Assembly (NCBI RefSeq): GCF_014648435.1
Contig: NZ_BMRC01000005.1
Span: forward strand, 355,040 to 414,181
Length of the DNA: 59,142 nt
Reading direction: 5' to 3'
Origin: Nonomuraea spiralis
GTDB taxonomy: Bacteria; Actinomycetota; Actinomycetes; Streptosporangiales; Streptosporangiaceae
In this document: positions 8,014 to 16,296 of the stretch, in pieces
Layout: each line of letters begins with the position of its first letter
Position numbering within the stretch: position 1 is the first letter of the stretch
Notes under the pieces: model-generated
What the model was told of the DNA's origin: nothing
The model's database searches: none
Seen by the model: only the letters and a program-made list of their open reading frames with translations
Position numbers and translations under genes: made by a program

Positions 8014-9498
8014 TCAGGACGGGCGGGCGGGGGGACCCGCCCAGCGGGTCAGGGCCTCGGTGAGGCCGGGGGTGCCGGTGGCGGAGCCGGCCCAGCAGAT
8101 GTAGCCGTCGGGGCGGATCAGTACGGCGTCCGCGCCGAGGTCGGCCTTCACGTGCGCGCGGCCGATCCTGGCCGACCACGGCCCGGCGGCCTCGGTGAAC
8201 GCGGCCTCGTCGGCGGTGGTCAGCAGCAGGCCGCGGCCGTCGCGCAGCAGCCGGGCCACGCGGTCCGGTCCGGACGGCGTCTCCAGGTCGAGGTCGGGGA
8301 CGTGGCGTCCGAGCAGGTGGTGCCGGGGGCCGGGGAGGTCGTGGCGGATGTCGAGTCCTGAGATCATGCCGGCGACGATCCGGTTGGCCTGCGGCACCCG
8401 TACGAGTTGCTCGACGATGTCGCGCAGGGCCAGGTTCTCCTCGTCGTGGACGAGCAGGACGGCCTGGGCACGGGTGTTGGCGAGCACGCGGGCGGCGACC
8501 GGATGCCGTTCGGAGTGGTAGGTGTCGAGCAGCCCGTCGGACGCCCACCCACCGATCTCGCCGGCGAGCTTCCAGCCCAGGTTGAAAGCGTCCTGGAGGC
8601 CGAGGTTGAGTCCCTGGCCGCCCGAGGGGGAGTGGATGTGCGCGGCGTCCCCGGCGAGCAGGATCCGCCCGTGGCGGTACCGTTCGACCTGACGTGAGGC
8701 GTCGCTGAACCGGGAGGCCCAGCGGATGCCCGTGAGCCGTACCCCCGGGCCGAACTCGTGGTGCAGGGCCCGCTGCACCTCCTCCTCGGTGATCGGGGTG
8801 TCGCGGGGGAGCTTCTGCTGCTCGGGCCCGTAGAACAGGAACCGGTGGACGCCGTCGCCGATGGGAGCGATGTAGCCCTTGCCGTGCTTGTCGGGCGTCA
8901 TGACGGGCAGGGTCCAGGTCTCCGGCACGGCGTCGTCCGGGTCGGAGATCGTGATGTCGGCGACCACCGAGAGCAGCTTCCCGTCCAGGCCGGGGAAGCC
9001 GATGCCCAGCAGTTCGCGGACGGTGCTGCGGCCGCCGTCGCAGCCCACCAGGAAGCGGGCCGTGAGCCGCGACTCGCTCTGGGGGCCGCGCAGAGTCGCC
9101 TCGACCTTGTCGGCGTCCTGCGACAGCGCGGTCACCTCGCGTCCGCGCAGGACCCGCACGCCCAGCTCGCCGAGCCGCTCTTCGAGCAGCGCCTCGACGC
9201 GCCCCTGAGGGATGCCGATCGAGTACGGGTACCGGGTGTCCCAGGCGGTGTAATCCAGTCGAAGCCCGGCGAAGTGCCCGCCGGCCACCCGCTGGATCGC
9301 CCGGTCCATGAGGGGCTCCAGGAGCCCCCGTAATTCGAGTGCCTCCGCGGAGCGGGGCTGGATGCCGAGCGCCTTGGACTGCCCGCTGCGCTGCGCCAGG
9401 CGTTCGACGACCACGGCGTTCACTCCGGCGAGGCCCAGTTCTGCGGCGAGCATGAGCCCGGTCGGGCCGGCTCCGACGACGATCACATCGACGTTCAT
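8014..9498 (-). CDS. FAD-dependent aromatic monooxygenase (PHBH/rifampicin-monooxygenase type)
   Basis: A 494-aa class A flavoprotein hydroxylase. It has the dinucleotide motif VIVVGAGPTGLMLAAELGLA at residues 5-24, the DG motif ARFLVGCDGGRSTVRELLGI, and the GD motif GRILLAGDAAHIHSPSGGQG followed by LNLGLQDAFNLGWKLA. A C-terminal thioredoxin-like domain (about 380-494) is typical of the group that hydroxylates phenols, polyketides or rifamycins. The start ATG 9498 has GGAG about 9 nt upstream; earlier codons in the frame lack one. It stands alone, so the substrate (antibiotic inactivation or aromatic catabolism) stays open. Confidence 0.9.
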   Translation of the reverse strand: MNVDVIVVGAGPTGLMLAAELGLAGVNAVVVERLAQRSGQSKALGIQPRSAEALELRGLLEPLMDRAIQRVAGGHFAGLRLDYTAWDTRYPYSIGIPQGRVEALLEERLGELGVRVLRGREVTALSQDADKVEATLRGPQSESRLTARFLVGCDGGRSTVRELLGIGFPGLDGKLLSVVADITISDPDDAVPETWTLPVMTPDKHGKGYIAPIGDGVHRFLFYGPEQQKLPRDTPITEEEVQRALHHEFGPGVRLTGIRWASRFSDASRQVERYRHGRILLAGDAAHIHSPSGGQGLNLGLQDAFNLGWKLAGEIGGWASDGLLDTYHSERHPVAARVLANTRAQAVLLVHDEENLALRDIVEQLVRVPQANRIVAGMISGLDIRHDLPGPRHHLLGRHVPDLDLETPSGPDRVARLLRDGRGLLLTTADEAAFTEAAGPWSARIGRAHVKADLGADAVLIRPDGYICWAGSATGTPGLTEALTRWAGPPARPS

Positions 9499-9805
9499 CA
9501 CGGACGCTCCGATCGACAGGATCGGCGATGAGGTCGCCGATCGCTGCGCCGACGGTAACCGCGGGGGTGCCGGTTTCCGCAACGATAGTCACCCCGGTGG
9601 CCTCGTCGCGGAAGCGTGCCGCGGTCGCCGTACGACACAGAGCGTACGGGCGAGTACGCCGTCACCGTCGGGTGCGCCGGATCGGCCGGGGCGGGACTAC
9701 TTCCGCGGTCGTAGTCCGGCCGGAATTGTGATCCCGCTGGGGTAGCGGCAGATGAGTCCGCACGTGGGACGCGCCGCGGCCCCGCCCGGACGACGATTAC
9801 TGCTC
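9499..9805. other. 307-bp divergent intergenic region
   Basis: No coding frame with a ribosome site was found. The region holds the promoters of the leftward FAD monooxygenase and of the rightward DUF1772/multicopper-oxidase unit. I see no clear palindrome or -35/-10 pair. The last bases before ATG 9806 contain GATTACT, a weak -10 candidate about 7 nt upstream that would make that transcript nearly leaderless. Confidence 0.3.
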
Positions 9806-10279
9806 ATGAGAACCGCTGTCAGGTACACCCAGGGCGCGGCGTTGGTGGCCACCGGACTGCTCGCGGGCGCGTTCGGGTACGGCGCGGCCAACGTGATCCC
9901 CACGTTCGACGCCGTTCCGCTCGATGTGCGCCTGACCTTCCACACCACGATGATGAAGGTCAACGAGCCGGTCATGCAGAGCGCGATGGCCCTGGCCATC
10001 CTCACCACGTTCGGCCTGGCCGTCGCCGGTCGCGGCCGGCCGCGCCTGCTGGCGCTGGGCGCGGGTGGGGCGGCGCTGGCCTCGCTGCTGATCACCGTGT
10101 TCGGCAACGTCCCGCTGCACGCGCAGTTCCGGAAGTGGGCCGCCGGCCCGGTCCCGTCCGGCTACGCCGAGACCTTCCAGCGGTGGGAGCTGTTCCACAC
10201 CCTGCGCACCCTGACCGCGCTGGCCGCGTTCGTGCTGATCGTCACCGCCGCGCTCGTCGCCCGGCCCTCCACCCGCTAA
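9806..10279 (+). CDS. DUF1772 (anthrone-oxygenase-like) membrane protein
   Basis: A 157-aa protein with four predicted membrane helices. It shows the DUF1772 pattern: an N-terminal helix with GLLAGAFGYGAANVIPTF, FHTTMMKVNEPVMQ, a third helix ending SLLITVFGNVPLHAQFRKW, and WELFHTLRTLTALAAFVLIV with the conserved WxxxHxxRT. The family includes cofactor-free anthrone oxygenases, but most members are uncharacterised. ATG 9806 is preferred; an upstream in-frame start at 9752 would add 18 Arg/Pro-rich residues. It leads a unit with a second membrane protein (10 bp downstream) and the multicopper oxidase. Confidence 0.75.
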   Translation: MRTAVRYTQGAALVATGLLAGAFGYGAANVIPTFDAVPLDVRLTFHTTMMKVNEPVMQSAMALAILTTFGLAVAGRGRPRLLALGAGGAALASLLITVFGNVPLHAQFRKWAAGPVPSGYAETFQRWELFHTLRTLTALAAFVLIVTAALVARPSTR

Positions 10280-10289
10280 GGAAGCCATC

Positions 10290-10637
10290 ATGTTCTTGCG
10301 TATCGCGCTCGCCGCCCAGACCGTCGCCCTCCTGATCCAGGCGGTGACCGCCGGGCTGCTGCTGTCCTCGGCGGGCGGCCGGGCCGTGCACAGCGCCACG
10401 GCCCTGGCCGTCGCGGCCACCGTGCTGCTGTACCTGGTCGCCGCCGTGATGACCCGGGAGCGGGCCGCCATCATGGCCGCCGCGGGCATGCTGGTGATGA
10501 CACTGGTCCAGATGGCGCTCGGCATGGCACACGTGAAGATCCTGCACGTGCCGCTCGGCGTGCTCATGTTCGGCGGCAGCATGGTGCAGATGACGCGGGT
10601 CTGGTCCGCCGCCCGCGCCCGGACGGCGTCGGCATGA
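10290..10637 (+). CDS. Small four-helix membrane protein, unknown function
   Basis: A 115-aa protein, hydrophobic throughout, with helices at about 4-26, 33-54, 58-80 and 84-104. Possible metal or haem ligands are H34, H80 and H86 (GRAVHSATALA, GMAHVKILHVPLG). An AAGGA lies about 8 nt before ATG 10290, and its stop overlaps the multicopper oxidase start by 4 bases (ATGA), so translation is coupled. The position suggests a membrane partner or electron acceptor for the oxidase, which is inference; no family was recognised. Confidence 0.7.
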   Translation: MFLRIALAAQTVALLIQAVTAGLLLSSAGGRAVHSATALAVAATVLLYLVAAVMTRERAAIMAAAGMLVMTLVQMALGMAHVKILHVPLGVLMFGGSMVQMTRVWSAARARTASA

Positions 10638-12103
10638 CCGCGACCCGGATGACGAGACGGCAGGCGCTGCGCCTGTTCGGCCTGGGCGCGGCGCTGACCG
10701 TCTCGGGCTGCTCACTGGTGGGCCGTACGCCGCTGCCGCAGCTCCTGACGAGCGGCGCGCCGCTGCCCAAGCCGTACACCGTGCCGCTTCCACTGCCCGC
10801 GGTGGCCAAGCCCGTACGGACCGACGCGGGCACCGACTACTACGAACTCGTCCAGCGACCTGCCGAGGCCGAGATCCTGCCGGGCCTGCGTACCCCGATC
10901 TGGGGGTACGACGGGCAGTTCCCCGGGCCCACCATCCGGGCGCGCAGCGGCCGAAGGACCGTCGTGCGCGTCACCAACCGCCTGGCCGCGCCGACGGTCA
11001 CCCATCTGCACGGCGGGCACACCCCGCCGGAGTCCGACGGCTATCCCACCGACCTGGTCCAGCCGGGCACGCAGCGCGACTACGTCTTCCCGCTGCAACA
11101 GCGCGCGGCCACGCTCTGGTACCACGACCATCGCATGGACTACACCGGGCCGCAGGTCTGGCGCGGCCTGGCCGGGTTCTTCCTCGTCGTCGACGACGAG
11201 CAGGACAGGTTGCCGCTCCCGTCGGGCGAACGTGACGTGCCGCTGCTGATCTGCGACCGTTCCTTCCACACCGACGGCACCATGCCCTACCCGGTCAGGG
11301 ACGACGGCCCCGGCGCCCGCATGGCGTTCATGGGCGGCGTGCTGGGCGACGTCATCCTGGTCAACGGCGCGCCCTGGCCGCAGCTCGGGGTGGACCGCGC
11401 CCGCTACCGGCTGCGGCTGCTCAACGCCTCCAACGCCCGCGTCTACGAGCTGGCCCTGTCGCCCGGCGGCACCCTGACCCAGGTCGCCAGTGACGGCGGG
11501 CTGCTCGCGGCGCCCCGCCCCTTGCAGCAGGTACGCCTGGCCCCGGGTGAGCGCGCCGACGTGATCGTCGACTTCGCCGCCTACCGGGTCGGCGACCACG
11601 TCGAGCTGCGCAACCTTCTGGAGGAGGGCCCGCAGGCCCAGGTGATGCGCTTCACCGTCGAGCGCGACGCCCGCGACGACTCGGCGATCCCGCCGACGCT
11701 CTCGCGCGTCGAACGTCTCGACCCGGCGCAGGCGACGGTGACCCGCGACTTCGAGTTCAACAGCGGCGACCTGCACGGCGAGACCGGCTGGCTGATCAAC
11801 GGCAAGCCCTTCGACGCCCGCCGCGTCGACGCCCGGCCCAAGCTCGGCCAGGTGGAGATCTGGCGGGTGACGAGCGACGTCGCCCACCCCGTCCACCTGC
11901 ATCTGGCGCCCTTCCAGGTGCTCTCGATCGGCGGCGAACGCCCGAGCGGGCCGGCGGAGTGGAAGGACACCGTCGAGCTGCGGGAAGCGCAGACCGTGGA
12001 GATCATCACCCGCTTCACCGGCTACCGCGGGCGTTACGTCATGCACTGCCACAATCTCGAACATGAGGACATGGCCATGATGAGCACGTTCGAGGTGGTC
12101 TGA
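10634..12103 (+). CDS. Multicopper oxidase with Tat signal and lipobox
   Basis: A 489-aa three-cupredoxin oxidase of the CueO/bilirubin-oxidase/spore-coat type. All four copper motifs are present: HLHGGH (124-129), WYHDH (162-166), HPVHLH (418-423) and HCHNLEHEDMAMM (471-483), which supply the T1 and T2/T3 ligands. The N-terminus MTATRMTRRQALRLFG carries a twin-arginine motif and is followed by a lipobox TVSGC (C26), so the enzyme is probably exported folded and anchored as a lipoprotein. It couples one-electron oxidation of metals or phenols to O2 reduction. It is translationally coupled to the membrane protein upstream. Confidence 0.94.
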   Translation: MTATRMTRRQALRLFGLGAALTVSGCSLVGRTPLPQLLTSGAPLPKPYTVPLPLPAVAKPVRTDAGTDYYELVQRPAEAEILPGLRTPIWGYDGQFPGPTIRARSGRRTVVRVTNRLAAPTVTHLHGGHTPPESDGYPTDLVQPGTQRDYVFPLQQRAATLWYHDHRMDYTGPQVWRGLAGFFLVVDDEQDRLPLPSGERDVPLLICDRSFHTDGTMPYPVRDDGPGARMAFMGGVLGDVILVNGAPWPQLGVDRARYRLRLLNASNARVYELALSPGGTLTQVASDGGLLAAPRPLQQVRLAPGERADVIVDFAAYRVGDHVELRNLLEEGPQAQVMRFTVERDARDDSAIPPTLSRVERLDPAQATVTRDFEFNSGDLHGETGWLINGKPFDARRVDARPKLGQVEIWRVTSDVAHPVHLHLAPFQVLSIGGERPSGPAEWKDTVELREAQTVEIITRFTGYRGRYVMHCHNLEHEDMAMMSTFEVV

Positions 12104-12128
12104 CCGCTCGCCGGCGTCGCCGCGCGTC

Positions 12129-12572
12129 TCAGGTGGTGCGGGTGTCGTAGGACTCGCGGTTGGCGAGGACCTCGTCCATGTGCCGCTCGGCCCAGGACTT
12201 GAGGCCGCGCGTCATCTCGTACAGCGACAGGCCGAGGTCGGTCAGCTCGTAGGAGACCGTGACGGGCACGGTCGGCGTCACGGTACGGGTCACCAGGCCG
12301 TCGCGTTCCAGGGAGCGCAGCGTCTGGGTGAGCATCTTCTGGCTGACGCCGGCCAGCAGGCGCAGCAGCTCCGAGTAGCGCATCGCCCGGGGCTCGCCGG
12401 CGCAGTCGGCGCCGGGCCGGTGCGGGGCGTCGCTGCCGAGCGCGGACAGGATCAGCGTGACCCATTTGTCGGAGATCCGGTCGAGCAGCCTGCGGCTGGG
12501 GCAGGCCGCCACGAAGGCGTCGTACGCCACCTTCGCCTGTGCCCTCTGCTGGGCCGCCGTCGTTGTCGCCAT
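12129..12572 (-). CDS. HxlR-family transcriptional regulator
   Basis: A 147-aa winged-helix regulator. The family-typical cysteine is at about residue 24 (FVAACPSRRLLDRISDKWVT), followed by the recognition region RYSELLRLLAGVSQKMLTQT and LRSLERDGLVTR, then the wing YELTDLGLSLYE. The cysteine is often redox- or electrophile-sensing in this family. A short insertion (DAPHRPGADCAGEPRA) sits before the recognition helix. It is divergent from an aldo/keto reductase gene, its probable target, with palindromes between them (12601-12635). Confidence 0.92.
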   Translation of the reverse strand: MATTTAAQQRAQAKVAYDAFVAACPSRRLLDRISDKWVTLILSALGSDAPHRPGADCAGEPRAMRYSELLRLLAGVSQKMLTQTLRSLERDGLVTRTVTPTVPVTVSYELTDLGLSLYEMTRGLKSWAERHMDEVLANRESYDTRTT

Positions 12573-12600
12573 CGGCCGTTCCTCTCACCTGCGGGCGCCT

Positions 12601-12635
12601 TACGCACTCCGGAGTGCCTACTTCCCATCAGGAAG
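12601..12635. promoter_or_regulatory. Probable HxlR operator (two adjacent palindromes)
   Basis: GCACTCCGGAGTGC (12604-12617) is a perfect 14-bp palindrome, extended by TA/TA at 12601-12602 and 12619-12620. Directly next to it is CTTCC-CATCA-GGAAG (12621-12635). Both lie between the divergent hxlR and aldo/keto reductase genes, where an HxlR dimer pair would be expected to bind. Confidence 0.6.
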
Positions 12636-12702
12636 CTACACCCCAATGATGATGCAAGGCGCCACGAGGCACCACCCGCTGGCTCGACACGAAAGGCACG
12701 AC

Positions 12703-13566
12703 ATGAGCGGCACGCTTCCCGGCGGCACCTGGACCCTGGGCGATCTGACCGTCACCCGGTTCGGCTACGGCGCCATGCAGCTCGCCGGCCCCGGCGTCAT
12801 GGGCCCGCCCGCCGACCGCGACGGCGCGCTCGCCGTCCTGCGCGAGGCCGCCGGCCTCGGCATCACCCACCTCGACACCGCCGACGCCTACGGGCCGCAC
12901 GTCACCAACCAGCTGATCCGCGAAGCGCTGCACCCGTACCCGGACTCGCTGCACATCGTGACCAAGGTCGGCGCGACCCGGGACCGGGAGGGCGGCTGGC
13001 CTCCGGCCCGGCGGCCCGACGAGCTGCGCCGGGCCGTGCACGAGAACCTGGAGAACCTCGGCCTCGCGACGCTGGACGTGGTCAACCTCCGCCTCGGCGA
13101 CGCCCAGGGCCCTCGGCCCGGCTCGCTCGCCGAGGCGTTCGGCACGCTCGTCGAACTCCGGCGGCAGGGCCTGATCCGGCACCTCGGCGTCAGCAACGCG
13201 ACGCCGGACCAGGTCGCCGAGGCGCGGGCGATCGCGCCGATCGTGTGCGTGCAGAACATGTACAACCTCGCCCACCGCCACGACGACGAGCTGATCGACG
13301 AGCTCGCCGAGCAGGGCATCGCGTACGTGCCCTTCTTCCCGCTCGGCGGGTTCACGCCGCTGCAGTCCTCGGCGCTCACGGCGGTGGCCGCCCGGCTGGA
13401 GGCCACGCCGATGTCGGTCGCCCTGGCCTGGCTGCTGCGGCGCTCGCCGAACATCCTGCTGATCCCCGGCACCTCGTCGGTGGCCCACCTGCGCGAGAAC
13501 GTCGCGGGCGCGGGACTGCCGCTCTCGGACGAGGACCTCGCCGAACTGGACAAGATCGGCCGCTGA
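12703..13566 (+). CDS. Aldo/keto reductase
   Basis: A 287-aa (alpha/beta)8 NADPH-dependent carbonyl reductase. It opens LTVTRFGYGAMQLAGPGVMG; the catalytic Asp-Tyr pair is in HLDTADAYGPHVTNQLIREA, the lysine in HIVTKVGATRD, and NADPH-site segments are IRHLGVSNATPDQ and ILLIPGTSSVAHLREN. The usual active-site His region reads DVVNLRLGD: the family 'D.y..H' histidine is replaced by an Arg (NLRLGD), a known variant in this subgroup. GAAAGG (12691-12696) precedes ATG 12703. It is divergent from hxlR, suggesting a response to a reactive carbonyl or quinone. Confidence 0.9.
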   Translation: MSGTLPGGTWTLGDLTVTRFGYGAMQLAGPGVMGPPADRDGALAVLREAAGLGITHLDTADAYGPHVTNQLIREALHPYPDSLHIVTKVGATRDREGGWPPARRPDELRRAVHENLENLGLATLDVVNLRLGDAQGPRPGSLAEAFGTLVELRRQGLIRHLGVSNATPDQVAEARAIAPIVCVQNMYNLAHRHDDELIDELAEQGIAYVPFFPLGGFTPLQSSALTAVAARLEATPMSVALAWLLRRSPNILLIPGTSSVAHLRENVAGAGLPLSDEDLAELDKIGR

Positions 13567-13602
13567 CCCCTTGGCCCGGGCGACGGTGACCTCGCCGCGC
13601 TT

Positions 13603-14568
13603 TCAGGCGATCCGTACGACGACCTTGCCGCGTACCCCGCCCTTCTCCAGCGTCCGGTGCGCCTGGGCGATGTCGTCGAAGGGGAACACCGTGTCCACGA
13701 CCGGGCGGACGGCGCCGCTGTCCACGTACCGGGTGAGGTCGGTGAAGAGCCGGGTGGTGGGGTTGCCGCTGAAGAAGCGCACCCGCCGCCGTCCGTGGAC
13801 GGCCGAGGCGGCGATGTAGGCCAGGGACGCCGCGATCCTGCGCTGGTCGAAGGCGATCGCCACCATCCGGCCGGACGGCGTCAGCAGGCGGCGGAAGGCG
13901 GCGTGCTCGGTGCCGGCGGTGTCCAGGATCACGTCGAACCTGCCCAGGTCCGCAGGGGCGGCGGCGTAGTCGTACGCCTCGTGCGCGCCGAGGTCGCGGA
14001 CGAGGTCGAGGTTGCGTGCCCCGGCGAGGGCGGTGACGTGGGCGCCGAGCGCCCGGCCGAGCTGTACCGCGACGACGCCCACACCGCCGCTGCCACCCCG
14101 GACGAGCAGGCGTTCGCCCGGCCTGAGCGCGGCCAGGTCGCGCAGCGCCGTGATGGCCGTCGTGCCCACAGGGAGCGCCGCGGCCGTCACCAGGTCGAGT
14201 CCCGCCGGGGCCGGAGCCAGACGGCGGGGGCGGATCGCCACGTACTCGGCGGCGCTCCCGAACGTGCGTCCCAGCGCGCCCCACACCCGGTCGCCCGCCT
14301 TCGGGCCGGTCACCCCGGGGCCGAGGGCGACGATCTCGCCGGTGAGGTCGATCCCGACCCGTTTCGGGAAGCCCCGCTGCATCAGCCCGGTCACCAGGCG
14401 CAGCCGGCCCGTCCGTCCGTGCACCTCGCCGCCGTTCACGCTGACGGCGTGCACCCGGACCAGCACCTGTCCGGGGGCGGGGACCGGCTTGGGCACCGTG
14501 CCCACGTACAGCTCCTCCGGCGGTCCGTACCGGTCGAACAGGGCCGCGCGCATCTGGTTCGTCTCCAT
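13603..14568 (-). CDS. Zn-independent NAD(P)-dependent alcohol dehydrogenase / quinone oxidoreductase
   Basis: A 321-aa medium-chain dehydrogenase. The N-terminal GroES-like domain begins MRAALFDRYGPPEELYVGTV; the nucleotide motif is at about 145-170 (RLLVRGGSGGVGVVAVQLGR). The cysteine and histidine ligands of zinc-dependent alcohol dehydrogenases are missing (VGIDLTGEIVALGPGVTG in the catalytic position), which places it with the zeta-crystallin/quinone-reductase group. It is divergent from the TetR gene at 14628, the likely regulator. Confidence 0.88.
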   Translation of the reverse strand: METNQMRAALFDRYGPPEELYVGTVPKPVPAPGQVLVRVHAVSVNGGEVHGRTGRLRLVTGLMQRGFPKRVGIDLTGEIVALGPGVTGPKAGDRVWGALGRTFGSAAEYVAIRPRRLAPAPAGLDLVTAAALPVGTTAITALRDLAALRPGERLLVRGGSGGVGVVAVQLGRALGAHVTALAGARNLDLVRDLGAHEAYDYAAAPADLGRFDVILDTAGTEHAAFRRLLTPSGRMVAIAFDQRRIAASLAYIAASAVHGRRRVRFFSGNPTTRLFTDLTRYVDSGAVRPVVDTVFPFDDIAQAHRTLEKGGVRGKVVVRIA

Positions 14569-14627
14569 ACGGACGACGCTAGCCCGCTAACCGGACGGGG
14601 CTGTCCACTTACGCTAATGTGAGAAAT

Positions 14628-15275
14628 ATGGCTGATCATCCCTCTCAGTTGGCGTCGGCCAGGGAATTGCGGGCGGACGCGCGGCACAACCGGGCACGCA
14701 TCCTCGACGCGGCGCGGGAGACGTTCGCGGCGCGCGGTCTGGACGCGCCGATGGTGGCCATCGCCCGGCGCGCCGGGGTCGGGGTGGCCACCCTCTACCG
14801 GCGGTTCCCGTCCCGCGAGTCCCTGATCACGGAGGTGTTCGGGGAGGAGCTGGCGGCGTGCGCGTCGGTCGTGGACGAGGCGCTGGCCGACCCGGATCCG
14901 TGGCGGGGGTTCCGCGCGGCGATCGAGAAGGTGTGCGCGATGCAGGTCGCCGACCGGGGGTTCACCGACGCCTTCCTCACCGCGTTCCCGGACGCGGTCG
15001 ACTACGAGCGGACGCGGGTGCGGGCCGAGCGGGGCCTCGCCGAGATGGTACGGCGGGCCAAGGCCACGGGCCGGCTGCGGGCCGACTTCGACGTCGCCGA
15101 CCTGGTGCTGCTGTTCAGGGCCAACTGCGGCCTCATCGCCGGCGCGGGGGAGGGGGTGGAGGCGGCGTCGCGGCGGTTGGTGGCGTACCTGCTGCAGTCC
15201 TTCGGCGCCGGGCACGCCGAACCGCTGCCGCCACCGCCGCCGCTCACGCTCGGCCACCTGACCCGGAGGGCCTGA
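14628..15275 (+). CDS. TetR-family transcriptional regulator
   Basis: A 215-aa protein. The HTH lies at about 22-68 (HNRARILDAARETFAARGLD, VAIARRAGVGVATLYRRFPS, RESLITEVF). The C-terminal domain ends with a proline run (LPPPPPLTLGHL). ATG 14628 is used; GTG 14619 in frame is an alternative. No Shine-Dalgarno is visible, and TACGCT about 7-12 nt upstream is a possible -10, so a very short leader is likely. It is divergent from the Zn-independent dehydrogenase, a common regulator/target pair for quinone or aldehyde stress. Confidence 0.9.
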   Translation: MADHPSQLASARELRADARHNRARILDAARETFAARGLDAPMVAIARRAGVGVATLYRRFPSRESLITEVFGEELAACASVVDEALADPDPWRGFRAAIEKVCAMQVADRGFTDAFLTAFPDAVDYERTRVRAERGLAEMVRRAKATGRLRADFDVADLVLLFRANCGLIAGAGEGVEAASRRLVAYLLQSFGAGHAEPLPPPPPLTLGHLTRRA

Positions 15276-15292
15276 CGCCGGCGCGGCGCCGC

Positions 15293-16168
15293 CTAGCTCG
15301 TGACGGCCGCGGCCGGGCTCCTGTCGCCACGGGGTTCGTCGCCGTTCAGCAGCCATTCCAGCGTGGCGGGGGTGGCGTCGAAGTGACCGGCGTGCCCGGC
15401 GTCGGGCTGGACGGTGAGGGTGGCGGTGGGGATGTGGGCGGCGAGCCAGCGGGCGTGCGCGACCGGTACGACCCCGTCCAGCGCGCCGTGCCACAGCCGG
15501 ACCGGCACGGTGATGGAGGCGAGGTCCAGGCCCCACGGGCGGCCGAAGAGGGCGATGACGTCATCGGCCCAGCCGCCGAGTCCGGGACGAACCGCCTCGG
15601 CGTACGCGGCCGCGAGCATGGCGCTGATCTCGGGACGGGTCAGCACGGCGGCCTCGGCCGGGGGCAACTGCGGCGGCCCGGACGAGTCCGTCCCCAGGTG
15701 GGCGATCATGGCGTCGCGGTCCTGGAGGGCGACGGCGGCGCTGCGCTGATTGCCCTCCATCATCCCGGCCGTCCAGTCCAGCCCGTCGGCGTCGCGCGGG
15801 GCGAGCGCCGCCAGCGAGGCGACCCGGCTGACCCGGTCGGGGTGGCGGGCGGCGAACGCCAGCGCGTGCGGCCCGCCGCCGGAGACCCCGTAGACGGCGA
15901 AACGGTCGAGGCCGAGCGCGTCGGCGACGGCTGCGACGTCGTCCGCGCCGTCCACCACCCGCCGCCCCGGCAGCGGCGTCGAGCCCCCGAAGCCGGGCCG
16001 GTCGAAGGTGATCAGCCGGATGCCGAGCCCGGTGAACAGGGCGTCGTCGGGATGGCGGGCCAGACGTCCCATGGGGCTGCCGTGCAGGTAGAAGACGGGC
16101 GTCCCGTCGGGTACGCCCCACTGCTCCACGGCAAGGGTGCGGCCCGCTTCAGTGATCACTGTGTGCAC
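15293..16168 (-). CDS. Alpha/beta hydrolase
   Basis: An alpha/beta hydrolase of about 291 aa. It shows the oxyanion motif VFYLHGSPMGR, the nucleophile elbow YGVSGGGPHAL (Ser), the acid in HGALDGVVP and the histidine in DAGHAGHFD. The start is uncertain. In-frame starts exist at GTG 16201, ATG 16195, ATG 16186 and GTG 16168, none with a Shine-Dalgarno. GTG 16168 gives VHTVITEAGRTLAVEQWG, the family opening, and TAGCGT lies 7 nt upstream as a possible -10, so a leaderless start is favoured. The substrate is unknown. Confidence 0.85.
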   Translation of the reverse strand: MHTVITEAGRTLAVEQWGVPDGTPVFYLHGSPMGRLARHPDDALFTGLGIRLITFDRPGFGGSTPLPGRRVVDGADDVAAVADALGLDRFAVYGVSGGGPHALAFAARHPDRVSRVASLAALAPRDADGLDWTAGMMEGNQRSAAVALQDRDAMIAHLGTDSSGPPQLPPAEAAVLTRPEISAMLAAAYAEAVRPGLGGWADDVIALFGRPWGLDLASITVPVRLWHGALDGVVPVAHARWLAAHIPTATLTVQPDAGHAGHFDATPATLEWLLNGDEPRGDRSPAAAVTS

Positions 16169-16255
16169 CCCAGCCACGCTAGCCATAAGCGGCATCGGCA
16201 CATCATGGTTTCATTCCGGGCGAAACTGGACCAACGACACCGAGAGTCAAGCAGA

Positions 16256-16296
16256 TGTTTGAAACGCTTGTTCGCGGCGCTGATAAGATCACCGTG
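16256..16296 (+). promoter_or_regulatory. Leaderless promoter and possible operator of the TetR gene
   Basis: TTGAAA (16259-16264), a 17-nt spacer and GATAAG (16282-16287) form a plausible -35/-10 pair whose start point would fall at about 16294-16296, the GTG itself. The segment TGTTTGAAACGCTTGTTC (16256-16273) overlaps the -35 and contains the palindrome GTTTGAAAC. Its reverse complement matches 12 of 18 positions of the desaturase promoter site at 19398-19415, which would fit one regulator acting at both. Confidence 0.45.

Noticed and set aside
14569..14627. A TetR operator between the alcohol dehydrogenase and TetR genes
   Set aside because: Only a 5-bp AGCCC/GGGCT match with a long spacer was seen, which is too weak in this base composition.
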